Shown: one piece after another, positions 47,001 through 60,057 of the stretch
Numbering within the stretch: the first letter of the stretch is position 1
Layout of the letters: every line of letters begins with the position of its first letter
Assembly: GCF_963576615.1 (NCBI RefSeq)
Contig: NC_088711.1
Coordinates: 10,224,869-10,288,868 of the forward strand
DNA: 64,000 nucleotides
Source: Watersipora subatra
Lineage: Eukaryota > Bryozoa > Gymnolaemata > Cheilostomatida > Watersiporidae
Direction: 5' to 3'
Made by a program: the position numbers and the translations under genes
The notes under the pieces: generated by a model
Told to the model about the DNA's origin: nothing
Database searches by the model: none
The model's input: the letters and a program-made list of their open reading frames with translations, nothing else

Positions 47001-48194
47001 GCCCAGTTCACTTTTAAAATCACTGTCGTCACCTTTTTTCAAGTTGATAACCAAAACAACCTCTTTCTTCACATTCTTTATTTTAATACGAACATCTATT
47101 CTGGCGGCACTTGGTTGCGTTAAAAACCTGAAACTTGCTCAGCTTGAACTTCTGCTAATCAAAGGCATGACTCAACCAGCGACCTTCACAAACTTGTTAA
47201 GTTATTAGTGATGTTTGGGAGCATTGCTGATTACTACGCGAGGAGTGACAGGCGTCTTAAGTTTTTAGGGCTACACTTCTTTAACTGAAAATAGACCGAG
47301 ATTGTTTTTAACAATCTCTGTCAGTCACAGACTTGGAAACTGATTTGCTGTCAGTGTGTCATGGCATTTGATTGCTGTTTTTCATGTTGTCATATCTTCA
47401 ATAATTAGCAAGTTTATAAGGTCTCAAGGCATATCTAAAACTTTCAACAACAAGCATAAGATTTGCATTTTTGTGTTGAATGCTATTGCTAATCCATGGT
47501 AGGAGTTGTCTACACAACAATCATAACCTCAACAAATACATTCGCCTTTTTAACACATATTTATTGGGTATGTTACATACAATTAATTAAATGTGTATCG
47601 CTATTTATTCCTGGTTCATACGATGAAGATGAAAGCCAAGCAATGTTTAAATGTCTTATTACACAGTGAACTCAGGAAAGAATAATCTTATTTCATATTA
47701 TATACTATATTCCCGTAGATGAATATAAAACTACATATCATTACCTAATAGTAAATGTGAGGAATGTATATCAATATCTTTAACCAGTTTTAGTCACTTG
47801 ATGACACTATAAAGGAGTGTGTGAGATGCTCAAGGCTAAATGTGCATCCATGAGAGAATGAAATTTGTGAGTATTAGTTCTATGGGTTCCGCACAAGGTC
47901 AAGGCAGTCAACAACATCTCTAGACGTGTAAATGCTACTCATCAGAGATTACTTGCATTGCTCCCACGTAATTGATAATATAGTATACATGACAACTCAA
48001 AGATTATCCATTCAATTCTAGCATTAGTAGTATAAACCAACTTTCATTATGAAGACTGAGCAATCAAAAGGTAGCCACTATCAGTATTTGTCATCTGTGA
48101 TCATCAAACAGTGCTTAAATATCTCAGATGCCTATTGGTAGCAGAAATAGCAAAACAAGCTGCAGGTAGAGTCAAAAAGAATATTTTTGTATAG
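44054..48194. other. Intergenic stretch between EPB41L4A and TAF8
   Basis: Upstream flank and probable promoter or 5' UTR exons of EPB41L4A, and the 3' flank of TAF8. CTCGAGGT recurs three times between 44890 and 45060. A tRNA-like fragment is listed separately. No further coding exon was found. Confidence 0.45.
46617..46687 (-). mobile_element. tRNA-Ile-like fragment or SINE head
   Basis: Minus strand: GGCTGATTAGCTCGGTCGGT and TAGAG give a good D-arm/A box; TCACT-TTAATAA-GGTGA gives an anticodon arm with AAT in the loop; ATTCAAATCCC resembles a B box. The acceptor and T stems do not pair well, so a SINE or tRNA pseudogene is more likely than a working tRNA. Confidence 0.5.
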
Positions 48195-50923
48195 CTAGTC
48201 ATTTGAGATTCCATCCACATCCATTTTTACCCTTTTTGTTTTCGGCGCCTCCGGTAGATCTTGCTCATGTTTCAAATCAAATACTTCAAATTCGCTCTCA
48301 TCTTTAGGCATGAGAGCGGAAAGGTAGGACAAAGCTGATGGCTTGCAAGCTATCAGAGGAAATGCTGCATTGATGGGATTATCCCTGTCATCGCAGTAGT
48401 AATCAGTGTCTCCTGTTTTAGCTACAAACTTAGTCAAAGCATTTTCTGTATTTTTCCGCTGCGCAGACGCCTTTTCCCTGACTAACTGGTAGTCGGTGGT
48501 CGGGTGTCGCTGGGCAACTGTCTGAATGTAAGTGTGCTTATCGGGAAAACTAGGAAGATTTTCATGAACATACGTCGGCTGAACAGTGCTGCTGTTTACC
48601 GCTAGAGGTTTTAACCTCTGAGTGTCGGTCTCGTTAGCAGGCGTCTGCACGGGATAACTTCTCCGTAAAACTGAATCAGCGAATGGCCGAAGACCTTGTA
48701 ATGATATTCCTGAATCTATGAGAGCCAGACTCAGGTCACAAACCATAACCTGCAGAAAAAAACAACCTCGTGATAATTGATTGATTCCAAATAATGATAT
48801 ATACATTATTAAATCTTAAGCCATCTTTATTTTGTATTTCATACACATTCATCCGTAGTGAATAAGTCATCGACTGCAATCTTTTTACTCGAGTGCAGAT
48901 TGCCAATCATAAAGCATGGCAATCTTAGAAAATTTTACTTGCACTCATAGCCAATGAATTTTGTTGCCAACAAAAACCAGTGTTTTCAAACATTTACTGT
49001 AAAACACCAGCACAATGATCACTAATCATCTGTCTTCTATGAGAGAAACTTGGCGTTTATAAAATGGTCAAACCTCAACATGAGATGTTAATTTAATTCG
49101 TACCTTCTACAGTATTACATGTAGCATAATACAAATATATTATATAAAAATGTGTGAGAAAAACTAAACACAAAAACCTAAATTATATGTAAAGCTAAAT
49201 TAATTGAAAACTAATAAAATGCATTTATTGTTACTCTATCTTAGAGACATCTGAGTGGAAGTGTAGGCTCAGCACACCTAGGGTCAGCGGTAGAGTGATA
49301 AAAATATGACGTGTGACTTACTTGAACTATATATAATTTAAATAACCATAATTATTATATTTTAACATTTCTCCTAGTTTTTACCAATGTTCACCTGTTT
49401 AGAGATTTTGGCCCTTGTATGTTAAAAACCATTTTATAACTATGTCGAGTAGAATATTTGCCCAAATTTTACGTTATGTCGAAAAATTTCATCTGTAGAG
49501 GTGATACAAGCGGAGGATTGACTCTACAAGACTGGTGACTCACATAGTACATTCCCCATAATGAGTAACATCTACCGTAGCATCAAACATTTGTAGGCAC
49601 AGCAGTCTTGATTAAAGACCACTGCCTCTTCTCACTAGACATGTGATTAATTTTTGCCTAACTACACAAGCTGAGATTCAGGCAATCCAGACAGTTTGGA
49701 GTTGTGGTATCAAGCTTTCAATTCATAGGTAAATTATTAGAGCACGAAAAGAAATGATGGTGATAGCTCCACACCTGAATAGATTCAAGACCAACATGAT
49801 GCAAATAGTCAAATTAGTAATGCACCGATTATGAGCAAATTATTACAGGAGGCTTTTCAATAAATGTAGATGTACAATTGCAGACAAGTTGGAGGGTTTA
49901 TTATAGCTGCGTCAAACCATCATAACTTTATACCACAGAGACACAGATTGCTTAAATGAGTTAGCCCTAATGGTGCTGGTTGTGTTATGTTGCAGCGCAA
50001 GTGAATATTATGATATTGATAGAGTAAATATTTCACTGCAATGTAGAACATAATTAATGAGGTTAAAATAACAATTAACTACTTTATTAGTTTTTGAACA
50101 AACCAATGCTTTTTGTTAGGATGCTAGTAGGATGTTACAACCCTACTAATAGGCTACAGCAGTTAAGTGCTAAAATACACAGGCTAATTATCTTCATCTT
50201 ATGTCTGAGAAGGTAACTCCAAATTGAATGATTGGCCTGACATATCAAACAGTTTTACAATGTGTCACAAATAGCGTTAACTTCGATGATAAAAAATTCC
50301 ACTAAAAAGCAGCATGCTCTCATTATGCCTTGCTGTCCTGCGCATACACCACCTGTTATACTGTTCAAAAAATGACTAAAAACATGAAAATACTAAATAG
50401 AGCCACATTCAATGCATGACAAGCTTTAAAACCTGACGACGCTGTAAAATCTATAGATATTACACAATGCCTCACATGTCAAACATTAAATCTTGCACTC
50501 ATAACAGCATCACATTGATTATTGACCTTCTGTGGGAGACAGAATGTACGAATCACAGCATTGTACAAACAAGTTTCGTTTAAATGTTACGCAGGTAGAA
50601 ATCCCAAAAAAAAACTTTTGTTGTGGCACGAAAAAACCAAGAGCTAATACTTATAACAAGTAGTCATCCCATCTAAGACTATCACTGAAATGATGCTGAA
50701 TTTTTTAGAGGTTGACACCTAAGCGCTTACTAACCTGTGATCTGTTTGCCACCTCTGAATGGTGTTTGGCAGATTTACCAATTTGAGAAATGAAGCTCTG
50801 AACCATCTCAAGGAGTGACTCCAGCGCGAGAGGATCTACTGCTGAGTAGCCGCCAGCACGGATAATAGCAGCTACCGAACTGCTCATTGCTACTCGATAA
50901 GGACTTGTATCCTTGGATCCCAT
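48195..50923 (-). CDS. TAF8: Transcription initiation factor TFIID subunit 8
   Basis: TAF8 is a nuclear TFIID subunit; its histone fold pairs with TAF10 and its C-terminal part holds TAF2 in the complex. Two exons, 50923-50735 and 48749-48195, join in phase 0 at CAG|GTTAGTAAG and CTGCAG|GTT, giving about 247 residues. The histone fold spans about residues 10-85: VAAIIRAGGYSAVDPLALESL, LEMVQSFISQIGKSAKHHSE, then, after the intron, CDLSLALIDSGISL. The TAF8 C-terminal domain follows: LPSFPDKHTYIQT (about 128-140), TTDYQLVREKASAQRKNTE and ALTKFVAKTG, each close to vertebrate TAF8. The end is acidic, then basic (KTKRVKMD), a likely nuclear localisation signal. The protein is shorter than human TAF8, mainly after the conserved domain. 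The start ATG at 50923 sits just before the fold, as in relatives. The 2-kb intron holds nothing I can name. Confidence 0.93.
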
Positions 50924-52338
50924 GATAATCTGCTCACCTCACCACCTACACGAAATGGCCAGCGTTTACAATTGAGCCTGTTGTTGCACTTTTTACATAT
51001 TGCTAAGTCTTTGTATAATTAGTTTAGTTACTTCGGAACTGGTGATAACATTCACTAAGATATCAGCACTGAAACCAGCTCCCGGAAGCTGGGGTGATAC
51101 TTAATACACAATCATCGGTTAGCAATTTTTCTCTTTTAGTTTTACTTTTAAACAGCAATAGTACTATTATTGTATTATTTGTATAGTATTTGTGCAATCC
51201 TTTTCGTCATAATTGACTAACTCTGATAGATGAGAGAAGGCCAAGATATTATACAGGTTACAAAAAGACAAAAACCTGTTTTGTTAGTATCGAACTCTCA
51301 ATTTTGCTATTACTGTTAAAAAAACTACTACAAACATGCATTTCGTTCCTATTGCTGCTGATAAATAAGGTACTGTAGTTTTTTTTCGTCTTACACCAAT
51401 ATTCCAAACACTTTAGCTAAAAAAAGTAGCATCGGAAGGCTTGGATATATCTTAAGAATACGACGGCTCCAAATGAAAGAATGATAGTCAAATACTCTTT
51501 GCAGAGATGTTAGAAGTTTAATGATTAAGTACAGATCAACATTTCCCAAAAAAAAAGCTTTAAAAATGTATGGACAACTACGTCACTGTTTGTCAATATT
51601 TACAAAATTAATAGACTGCTTTTCAAGCAAGTAATGATTACATACATGAAGTCAAATTTAAGAACATATCAAGTCTGAAATAAGACATTAAACCAGTTGT
51701 CTTCCATAAAAAACCGTGCATGAAAGCCTGCAAGTTTGAATGAGGAAGTTCTAAAGTTACACACAATAGTAAGAATAAAACCGATGAAAGCCTGGCCACC
51801 TGTTGGCCACCAGATGTGGCCACCTGTTAAGCATCATAGAAGTTGGAAGAGGCTGGAGAGGCTAATGCATTATGAAATAGAAAGCTGAAATGATACATGA
51901 TTCAAAGCAAAGTGAAGAATGATAAATATTGAGGAAGAAATATGGCCGAAGTTTGGAAGAATCCTGCAAGCAGAGGACACTTACATTGCATTCTCATCAG
52001 CTTACGACGAGATAGTAGATGATTGTACAAGGACAACAATGACCACAAAATCAGCAGCTTGTGATAAGCCGACATCAATTTTTGCGAACTCCAGAAGCTA
52101 CCACCAAAGTTTTCTACCAAGGATCATATGCAAAATGAGGAGCTGCTCAGCTGAGAGCTAAACATGATCAGCGGTATTGCTGAACCTCAGGCCAAACATA
52201 TCATAGTGCACTATTAAACATATGAAACACTATTATTACACTAACGGTGACAAAGAGTGTTTTACAAGGTCAGAGGTAATTCAGGGGTCATACTGATCAG
52301 TATATAAATAAGGAATATGTATGTTAATTTTAGGGTAC
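50924..52338. other. 5' flank of TAF8 and intergenic DNA
   Basis: No coding exon is convincing. Short open frames on both strands near 51.6-52.2 kb lack family features. Confidence 0.45.
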
Positions 52339-52672
52339 TGTAACATTCGATGTATATTCTACGCATCGGCGCCTTCCAATTCTACTAATCACGTGGCTCT
52401 CATTATAATATTATGTGTTAGCTTTATCAGCTTTGTATAATATTATGTGTTAGCTTTATCAGCTTTGTATAATATTATGTGTTAGCTTTATCAGCTTTTG
52501 TTATGTGTTAGCTTTATCAGCTTTGTTATAAGTTAGCTTTATCAACTTTGTTCAAAACTACGTGTCTTATACTAAAACTTTCTTTTCTGGTCCAGACCTG
52601 CGAACAATACACTGCGTTTCAATTCTCCAAACAATATTCCTTACTTGAGCAACTTATAACCAACATATTACA
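52339..52672 (+). repeat. Left LTR of the Gypsy element
   Basis: Begins TGTAACATTCG and ends ATATTACA. It contains several tandem units of the form GTGTTAGCTTTATCAGCTTT, one or two more than the right LTR. Confidence 0.93.
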
Positions 52673-55600
52673 CGGTGTCAGGAGTGGGATGTTTCACTGA
52701 GCTGGCGATCCCATATCCTTTCTCAATGTGTTGCGTTGGTTAAGTAGAGCCATGTAGATGTCTCCAACCGCCTTGGACGTCTTCTCATGCAGGCGTTTGG
52801 CTGTCTGAACAGATTTCTCTGCAAGTCCATTGCTGGATGCGTGGTAAGGGCTAGCTAGATCTTATGTGTTCAATATTCCATGCTCGCATGAACTTTCTGA
52901 GCTCCTCTGAACTGTACGGCTGACCACAATCTGATATTAGAGTCACTGGTCTACCAAATCTTGCGAAATGGGCTTTCAGTTTCTTAATCAGGGTCGCTGC
53001 AGAGGTGTCGCGAAGTGTGTCAATTTAATACCAGCCTGAGAATGAGTCTACAGTCACCAAATACGTAATCGATCTCCAGTAGAACATGTCAGTGGCTACG
53101 ATGCTCCACGGTTGCGACGGTACAGGATACGATAGTAACGGTTCTCTCGGCTGGTGATTTCTGGATGTCTGACATATACTGCAGAGAGCTAGTGCTTTGT
53201 CGATGTCACTACTCCTGCCTGGCCAGAATACTATGTCGTTGGCACGTCGCTTGATTGCTTCGATGCCAATATGTCCTCGATGGAGCTGCTGGATATAGTC
53301 GCCTTTAAGCAATTGAGGTACATTAGCACGATCACCTCTGTAAACTACACCATTCTCAACAACGAGTTCATCACGAAATGCGAAATACGGCTTGATATCT
53401 TTGGCTACACTGGCCTCCTTTCTGGGCCATCCAGTCAGTATGAGTTCACTTATCATACTGAATACGGGACCACTGGTTGTGGCTTGCTGTAGCTCTAGAT
53501 ACTTCTGGTCGGTTATCGGCGTTACGGCGAGTACGTCAAAGTCTATGTGTTCGTTATTGTCATTGTCCGGTAAATAGGCGCGAGACATTGTATCAGCGAG
53601 GTATTGTGTCTTGCTCTTCCTGTATATGATGTTTAGATGATACGGCTTCAGCTGTAGTAACATACTCTGAAGTCTCCTAGGTGCTGCGGATGACAGCTTA
53701 TTCATAATCGATACGAGCGGCTGATGGTCGGTTTCTACGTAAAGTCTCTGAACACATATTCTCTGAATCGGTAACAGGCGAATCTTATGGCCAGCAGTTC
53801 TTATTCTATCTGAAAGTAGTGTTTCTCGGTATCCGTCATAGCTCGGGAGGCAAAACTGAAAACTCTGTTGTCCTAAAGGCAGGCTGCCCCCAGCCCAGAT
53901 TGCGAGGCATCGCAGATAAGTGTTACTGGCTTATTGACGTCGTAATAGGTAGGAGTCGTTGCGTTAGCGATCTCGTCTTTTATGGCTTTCAGCGCTTGTG
54001 CCTGCTGTGCCTCCCAGGTCCATGCTGTGTCTTTACGGGGTAGGTCGTTTAGTACGACAGTCTTCTCGCTCAGGTGCGGTATAAACTTGGCGAGATACTT
54101 GACCATGCCTATGAATCTCTGTAGTTCTTCTACATTAGTTGGGCTTGGCATGTCGGTGATTGCCTTGACCTTAGCAGGGTCAGGTTTCAGTCCCTGATCG
54201 GTTAGTACGTGCCCTACATATCGGACTTCTGTCGTTTTATACTTGCATTTACACGGCGACAGTTTGAGGTTTATCTCCTGCAGTCGTGGCATTACTCTCC
54301 TGACGTTGGAGTCGTGTTCATCCTCAGTCTTACCAGCTATAAGAATATCATCCATTATTATTTGGCACGGATAGTCGGTCAGCGGCTGTTCTATAGCGCG
54401 CTGATATACGTCTGAGGACAAGCAGAGTCCCATCGGCATACACAGATATCGGTATCTGCCAAACGGTGTACCAAACGTGGTAAGGTATGACGAGCTCTCT
54501 TCTAGTGGTATATGGTAGAAAGCTTCTTTCGCGTCGACTACAGTAAAGTGCTTAGCTCCAGATATGTTTGCTGCTACCTGTTCGATTGTCTTAAGTGGGT
54601 GATGAGGTCGTTTGATAGCCTTGTTCAGGTCACCCGGGTCGATACAGATATGTACGTCGTTACTGTCCTTGCCGGTTACTTCGAGTGCGGATACCCAGTC
54701 GGTAGGTTCGGTTACCTTGGTGATAATACCGCGATCCTCTAGTCGGTTTAGAGCTGCTTCTACTTTGTCACGTAGAGGCGCTGGTACAGAGTAGACAGGT
54801 CAAATGACTGGTGCTACTTCTAGATCTATCGTTATCTTGTAGTTACATGGCAGTGTACCTAGTTTGCCATCAAACAACTCTGGATAGTCTTCTAGTAGCT
54901 TGGCTGGAGCCTGCGGCTTTTGCTCTACTTCGAATACTTCCTGACTAAGTGTTACAAGTCCTAATCGTATACTATCACTAAGTCTTAGTAGGCATCTGGG
55001 GTCGCTATCGACTAGTTTGAATCGCAATTTCGACTGAGGGTGCGGTATAACTACGGATCCTACAGTCACTGTCTGAGCACCTCTAAAGCCTAATAGCGTG
55101 CTAGTACGTGATCGGTCGATTTTACTGTGTAGTCCTATACGGCGTACTTGATCGAGCGAAATTACATTTACTTTTGCACCTGTGTCAATCTTAACCTCTA
55201 GCGAGGTGTCATTGACAGTAAAATGAGTTTGTATGTCTCCACGATTGTTACACGGCAGTGATACTGTTTCGATACGGAAATCTTCGTGATACGATTCTGT
55301 GAGTTAATCTACAGTTCCTGGCTGCTTTGCACCTGACCTGCACAGTTTTGCATAGTGATTGAGTTTACCACAATTGTTACATTTATGACCATACGCTGGA
55401 CACTGTTTCGGTGAGTGCCGTTTCCCACAGTTACGGCATGACGATGTGCTATGACTACTTGCAGTTCTGGGTCGTGTTGACGATTTAGCATGATTACTAC
55501 TACAGCTAGTGTTACTGTTACTCAGTCATTGCGTATACAATTTGCGTTTTACTACGTCTACGATCGATTTACTGAATTCGGCTGCATTCTGCTCTGAAAA

Positions 55601-56772
55601 CTCGTATATCTGACAAGTTTGTATAGATTTGGCTAGTGTTAGGTCACTGTTTCTGAGTAGTTGCTTACGTACATTATCATTACGGATACCGGATACAATT
55701 CTGTCGCGTAATAACTCATCTTGCAAGTCTCCAGAATCACATTGCGCAGCTTTAGTTCTAATGTCTGCTAAGAAAGTTTGGAACGGCTCACCTTCTTTTT
55801 GGCTGCGTGCATTGAATCAATAGCCTTCTAAAATGACATTGGTGATCGGCCTGCAGATCTCTCTCAACTTTCGCTTTAAAGTTGCTACCTGCTCCCTGGT
55901 TTCTTGAGGTACAGCTACAATGCCATGCTCCGCATCTTCTGCTATTGCTTCATTGTACGTGAATGACCGTTTTCTTTCTATCGCTTCTGGCCCTGCCAGG
56001 TTAAGCAGCATATACGCCCTGGCAGCCTCTGGTTTGTCACTATATATGGCATTGGCATAAATGTCATATTCTTGCTCAAATATCCTCCAGTTTTCGAACA
56101 CATTTCCCTCGAACGATAGGGGCTGTGGCCTCCTCAGTCCACTGTCCATAACTGACTAGTAGGCAGACTCTTGACACCATGTAATGAAGACGTCCAAGGC
56201 GGTTGGAGACATCTACATGGCTCTACTTAACCAACACAACACGTCGAGAAAGGATATGGGCTCGCCAGCTCAGAGAAACATATCCCGCCCAACTCGCATA
56301 CCGATACCGACCGCGAGACGCTCCTACGACCCACAATCATGGACTCTGAGGCAGTGCAACATAAGCTGTCACAAGAGCGTGCTCGTCAGAAACCATACGC
56401 TGATCACTCTGTTGTTACACTCCTGACACTCACACCAGGTGATACCATGCGTATGCAGACCGACCAAGGCTTCTGTGACACCACCGCGACTATCGTTGAA
56501 ACAGCCAATCCCCGATCGTATGTTGTGCAGCAGAACGACAAAACATACAGACGTAACCGTTGCCACCTGCTACACGTACCGACTCCTGCTGACAACCATG
56601 TTGCTGATACTGTGGTTCCGCCACCACCTACTATGTCTACCACCTCAGATTACAAGCCAGGTGACTCGCCAGCTCGCTCGACACCCGCCGCCGCAACTTA
56701 CACTCCTGTGACAGTGACTAGATCAGGACGTGCAGTTGTTAAACCAATTCAATATCACGACTAGGGAAATGA

Positions 56773-57048
56773 TGTAACATTCGATGTATATTCTACGCAT
56801 CAGCACCTTCTAACTTTACTAATCACGTGGCTCTCATTATAATATTATGTGTTAGCTTTATCAGCTTTGTATAATATTATGTGTTAGTTTTAACAGCTTT
56901 GTTATGTGTTAGCTTTATCAGCTTTGTTCAAAACTACGTGTCTTATACTAAAACTTTCTTTTCTGGTCCAGACCTGCGAACAATACACTGCGTTTCAATT
57001 CTCCAAACAATATTCCTTACTTGAGCAACTTATAACCAACATATTACA
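56773..57048 (+). repeat. Right LTR of the Gypsy element
   Basis: Same ends as the left LTR. Outside the tandem part only a handful of substitutions separate the two, and the last 150 bp or so look identical. The length difference is due to tandem copy number. Confidence 0.93.
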
Positions 57049-57053
57049 GGTAC

Positions 57054-58399
57054 TGAAATATTAACATTATTTTATTTTAAAAAATAAAACCATTCACATC
57101 TTCAAGTGCAAGACTAACAACAAGCTCCAAAACGTCTCATCTCGTTGCACATCACCCTACATGCTATACGTGTATTTTTTTACAGCAAAATGCATATTTG
57201 TTCAGACCATGTCTATTGATCTTGTATCATTTAATAATCTATACCCATAAAACTTCCGAGTTGAATACTTTCAAAGACTGCAAACTCTCCAATAAAGTTG
57301 GGTCACGCTTTATTGTAATTTTGCGAATTGATGTGTCCCTAAACCTGCACAACTTCACCTTTTGTCCGTACATACATACAATAAAGCAATTTTTAAAAAA
57401 TTTTCAGATGGATTCAAGAAGAGCCGTATAGCTTCACAAACTAGGTTCGTAAAACTATACGGCTATGGGTTCAAGAAGTATAGACGAATCATGTAATCAC
57501 GGTAGTCAATAATGTTTTGGTGATAACTTTGGCAACATTGCGAATGCTAAAAAGATAAAACCGAAAGCTACCTATTGTACATTTTTTGTTAGGAAAGTCG
57601 CCGCCAAAAATCGTTTAGAAGACAACAAGTAAAACAAGCGTAAAATTAACGCCCACAGAATAATTAACCATCATTTGATCAAACACGTGACCCGAGTAAA
57701 CCTCAGTCAGTTCGATCTGCGCAGGGGTCCAGGCTTCATTTGTTGTATAACATCTCAACATCGAATAACATCTAAACATCAACGAAATACCAAGTGCCGG
57801 AACTTTGAACTAGTAAGCACAATATTGTTAAATATCAGAGTTAGTGTAATATTTAGAAGAAAGGTAGGATCTCACGCAAACTTTTGCTTGCGTTTTCGTA
57901 ATTCATTTCCTCGAGAACAGCTGAGTGTTACTCTATTAGGCTAGTATTAGCTTGCTTAGTTTGCAAGTTTCTCACACCGGCTTTTTCTCAGCCAAAATCC
58001 ATAGGGACAAAAGCTAATGGAACTCAACAAAACTATATTTTGAAGAAGTTTAAAAGAAAAATTTTCTTCCCTATCCTTGGTAATCTTTAGTTAAGTGTCG
58101 GACTGGTTAACTTTAATCTCGTGTGTTCATCATTTTTTAGGACTTAATTTAATAAGCCAATGAAGCTTAAGTTAACTTGTTTAAAGTAAGAGCGTACGTA
58201 ATCTTTAAAATGGCTAGCTAGGTAAAATAATTCATGATTAGTCAAGCAACTGTGGTTAATGCCCAGACGGCTTCTTGTCAATGTAGAATGTATTGCCTAT
58301 ATAGAATGTACAGCCTATTTCAATGCTTACATTACGTCAAGCTTGATGCAATGACTTTGTGTTAGACTATGTACATGGACTATTGAGTTGCGTTTCGAT
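57054..58399. other. Gene-free stretch
   Basis: A 10-bp inverted repeat (AGCCGTATAG/CTATACGGCT, about 57422-57464) flanked by repeated TTCAAGAAG is the only structure noted. An 89-codon open frame near 57.7-57.9 kb lacks supporting features. Confidence 0.45.
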
Positions 58400-58924
58400 T
58401 TGAATAAAAGTACTAGTACTACTTTATGCCTGTCAGGTATGGTCACCGCACGCAAAAGGCTTAACTGACAAATTAGAAACAATTCAAAGACGGGGGGTTC
58501 GATGGATTTTCAGACTCGGACCTATGGATAGTGTCACAGAGTGCATGCGTGTAAATAACATCCAGGAACTAAAAGATAGAAGAGAAGATTTGGATTTGAA
58601 ATTTTTAAAAAGAATTGAGTTTGGTCTATACGAACTAGACCTCAATAACTATATCTCTTTTAACCCATCCCACCAAACCCGTCATGGAGTAGTCCACCCA
58701 CATTTTAGGATAGACCAATATAAGCACTCTTTTTATAATAGAATGGCACCGAATGTTGTGGGTCAGGGCGTTGACGACTCCCTCAGTTTTTAATACGATC
58801 TTGGTGTTGCAACAAATTAGGTTTTAGCGTTCTTATCAATCATTTTATCTCAAATTTTATGTTCATATAATGCCCTCGGGCGTATTGGACAGATTCGAAT
58901 ATATATATATATATATATATATAC
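58400..58924 (+). mobile_element. 3' end of a second LINE
   Basis: The frame reads YACQVWSPHAKGLTDK, ETIQRRGVRWIF and RREDLDLKFLKRI, the usual C-terminal region after the reverse transcriptase of CR1/Jockey-like LINEs, and stops at TAA 58791-58793. About 110 bp of 3' UTR leads to a TA-repeat tail at about 58901-58922. It is a severely 5'-truncated copy of a different lineage from the LINE at 11.6 kb, since the residues and tails differ. Confidence 0.8.
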
Positions 58925-60057
58925 TAGTGATCTGTTGCTTACTGAGTGTTTGATAAACATACCACAGTCAAGTGTTTTCAACCGGTACTCCTGGATTTGT
59001 GTTGGCACCTTTACGTCTACCGTTCTTTTATGCGTATAATTTGTCAGCTCGTTCTACCTTTAAATGTTGTCCGCAAACAAAAATGCTCTACAACACTGGT
59101 GGTAAGGTAGCCATACCAGAAGATTACCTCACTAATTTCAAGCTTTTGGCTAAGTAGAGCATTAATTCACAGAAGTTATAGAAAGAGGGTAGAAACACTA
59201 CTTTATGTATTATTAACTATTACTTCAGCTGAAGATTTTAGTAGGAATAATAGAGAATTGTGTTCGTGGTTTAAGAAAACTCCATTGGAAAATAGTCGTC
59301 GCCTTAGCACACATTTTAACATAGAAATTAAATGACATATTTTATTGCTATAGCTATTATATTTTCAAAATTTTACTCATACAAATGCGTTACTGGCTCT
59401 ATACCTGTTCTTAAGTCTAGATCAAAAACCGTCAATCAGCATGTATATATATATATATAAATAATAGTTTTTTTAAAGTTATTGGGAATGTAAATATCTG
59501 GCTAAAATATAAATTTTTTGAGCCCGTGGAGGGATATATGACGGGGTGCTTAGGGAAACATAAAATAACACTTTTTAAAGGTCTTTTTTCGTACTCTGAT
59601 ATATGCCAAACTAAAGTTAGCTGTGTATTTTATAGCCTGGCTCATGTGTGGTGGGACATTTCATTCGAGTTGACTGCCATTTTTGTGGCTGCCTATACAG
59701 CAACTTAAATAAGTTCTGGGCCTATATAGAAAAGTATAAAAAATTGTTTTGCTTTGCTATTGTCAAGCCCCAACCAAGGAAATTCTATTTTTCGTTGTCA
59801 CAGTATTTAAGTAGGCCTACTGTATGTCTGATGAAAACTGCTATTGAATAGTAGAAAGCTTTTGTCCAAATTTCAAATATATTGAATTAATACGATATGG
59901 CTTATTGCAACAAGCAATGGCAAAGTTTAGACATGGAAACAATTTGGTTTGGGTGAGAAATCCATAGCTGTTTAATCAGTAATGCATGTGGTTTTCTTGA
60001 CTAATATCTAGTTATTTTGAAACTTGGGTTTATTCTGATTTACAATGCCTTGTAGCC
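58925..60057. other. 5' flank of TM7SF3
   Basis: AT-rich, with a short TA repeat near 59443-59458. The promoter or a non-coding first exon of TM7SF3 probably lies here, but I cannot place it. Confidence 0.4.

Larger units (their letters stand above)
52339..57048. mobile_element. Fossil Gypsy-type LTR retrotransposon
   Basis: The element is flanked by a 5-bp target duplication GGTAC (52334-52338 and 57049-57053). Parts: left LTR 52339-52672, a tRNA-primer-site-like GGTGTCA next to it, most of gag-pol on the minus strand (gag about 55.3-56.15 kb with a CCHC zinc knuckle; protease/reverse transcriptase/RNase H about 53.7-55.2 kb; integrase about 52.7-53.7 kb), a pol C-terminal tail on the plus strand (about 56.2-56.76 kb), and right LTR 56773-57048. 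Both LTRs read on the plus strand, so strand order inside is mixed, with short inverted repeats near its edges. The family call rests on the Ty3/Gypsy reverse transcriptase. The copy is broken in several places. LTR similarity suggests a moderately young insertion. Confidence 0.9.

Noticed and set aside
52420-52560. GTGTTAGCTTTATCAGC repeats considered as a separate minisatellite
   Set aside because: They are an internal part of the LTR and recur in the right LTR.
57675-57944. 89-codon open frame upstream of TM7SF3
   Set aside because: No family features; it cannot be joined in phase to the TM7SF3 leader with confidence.
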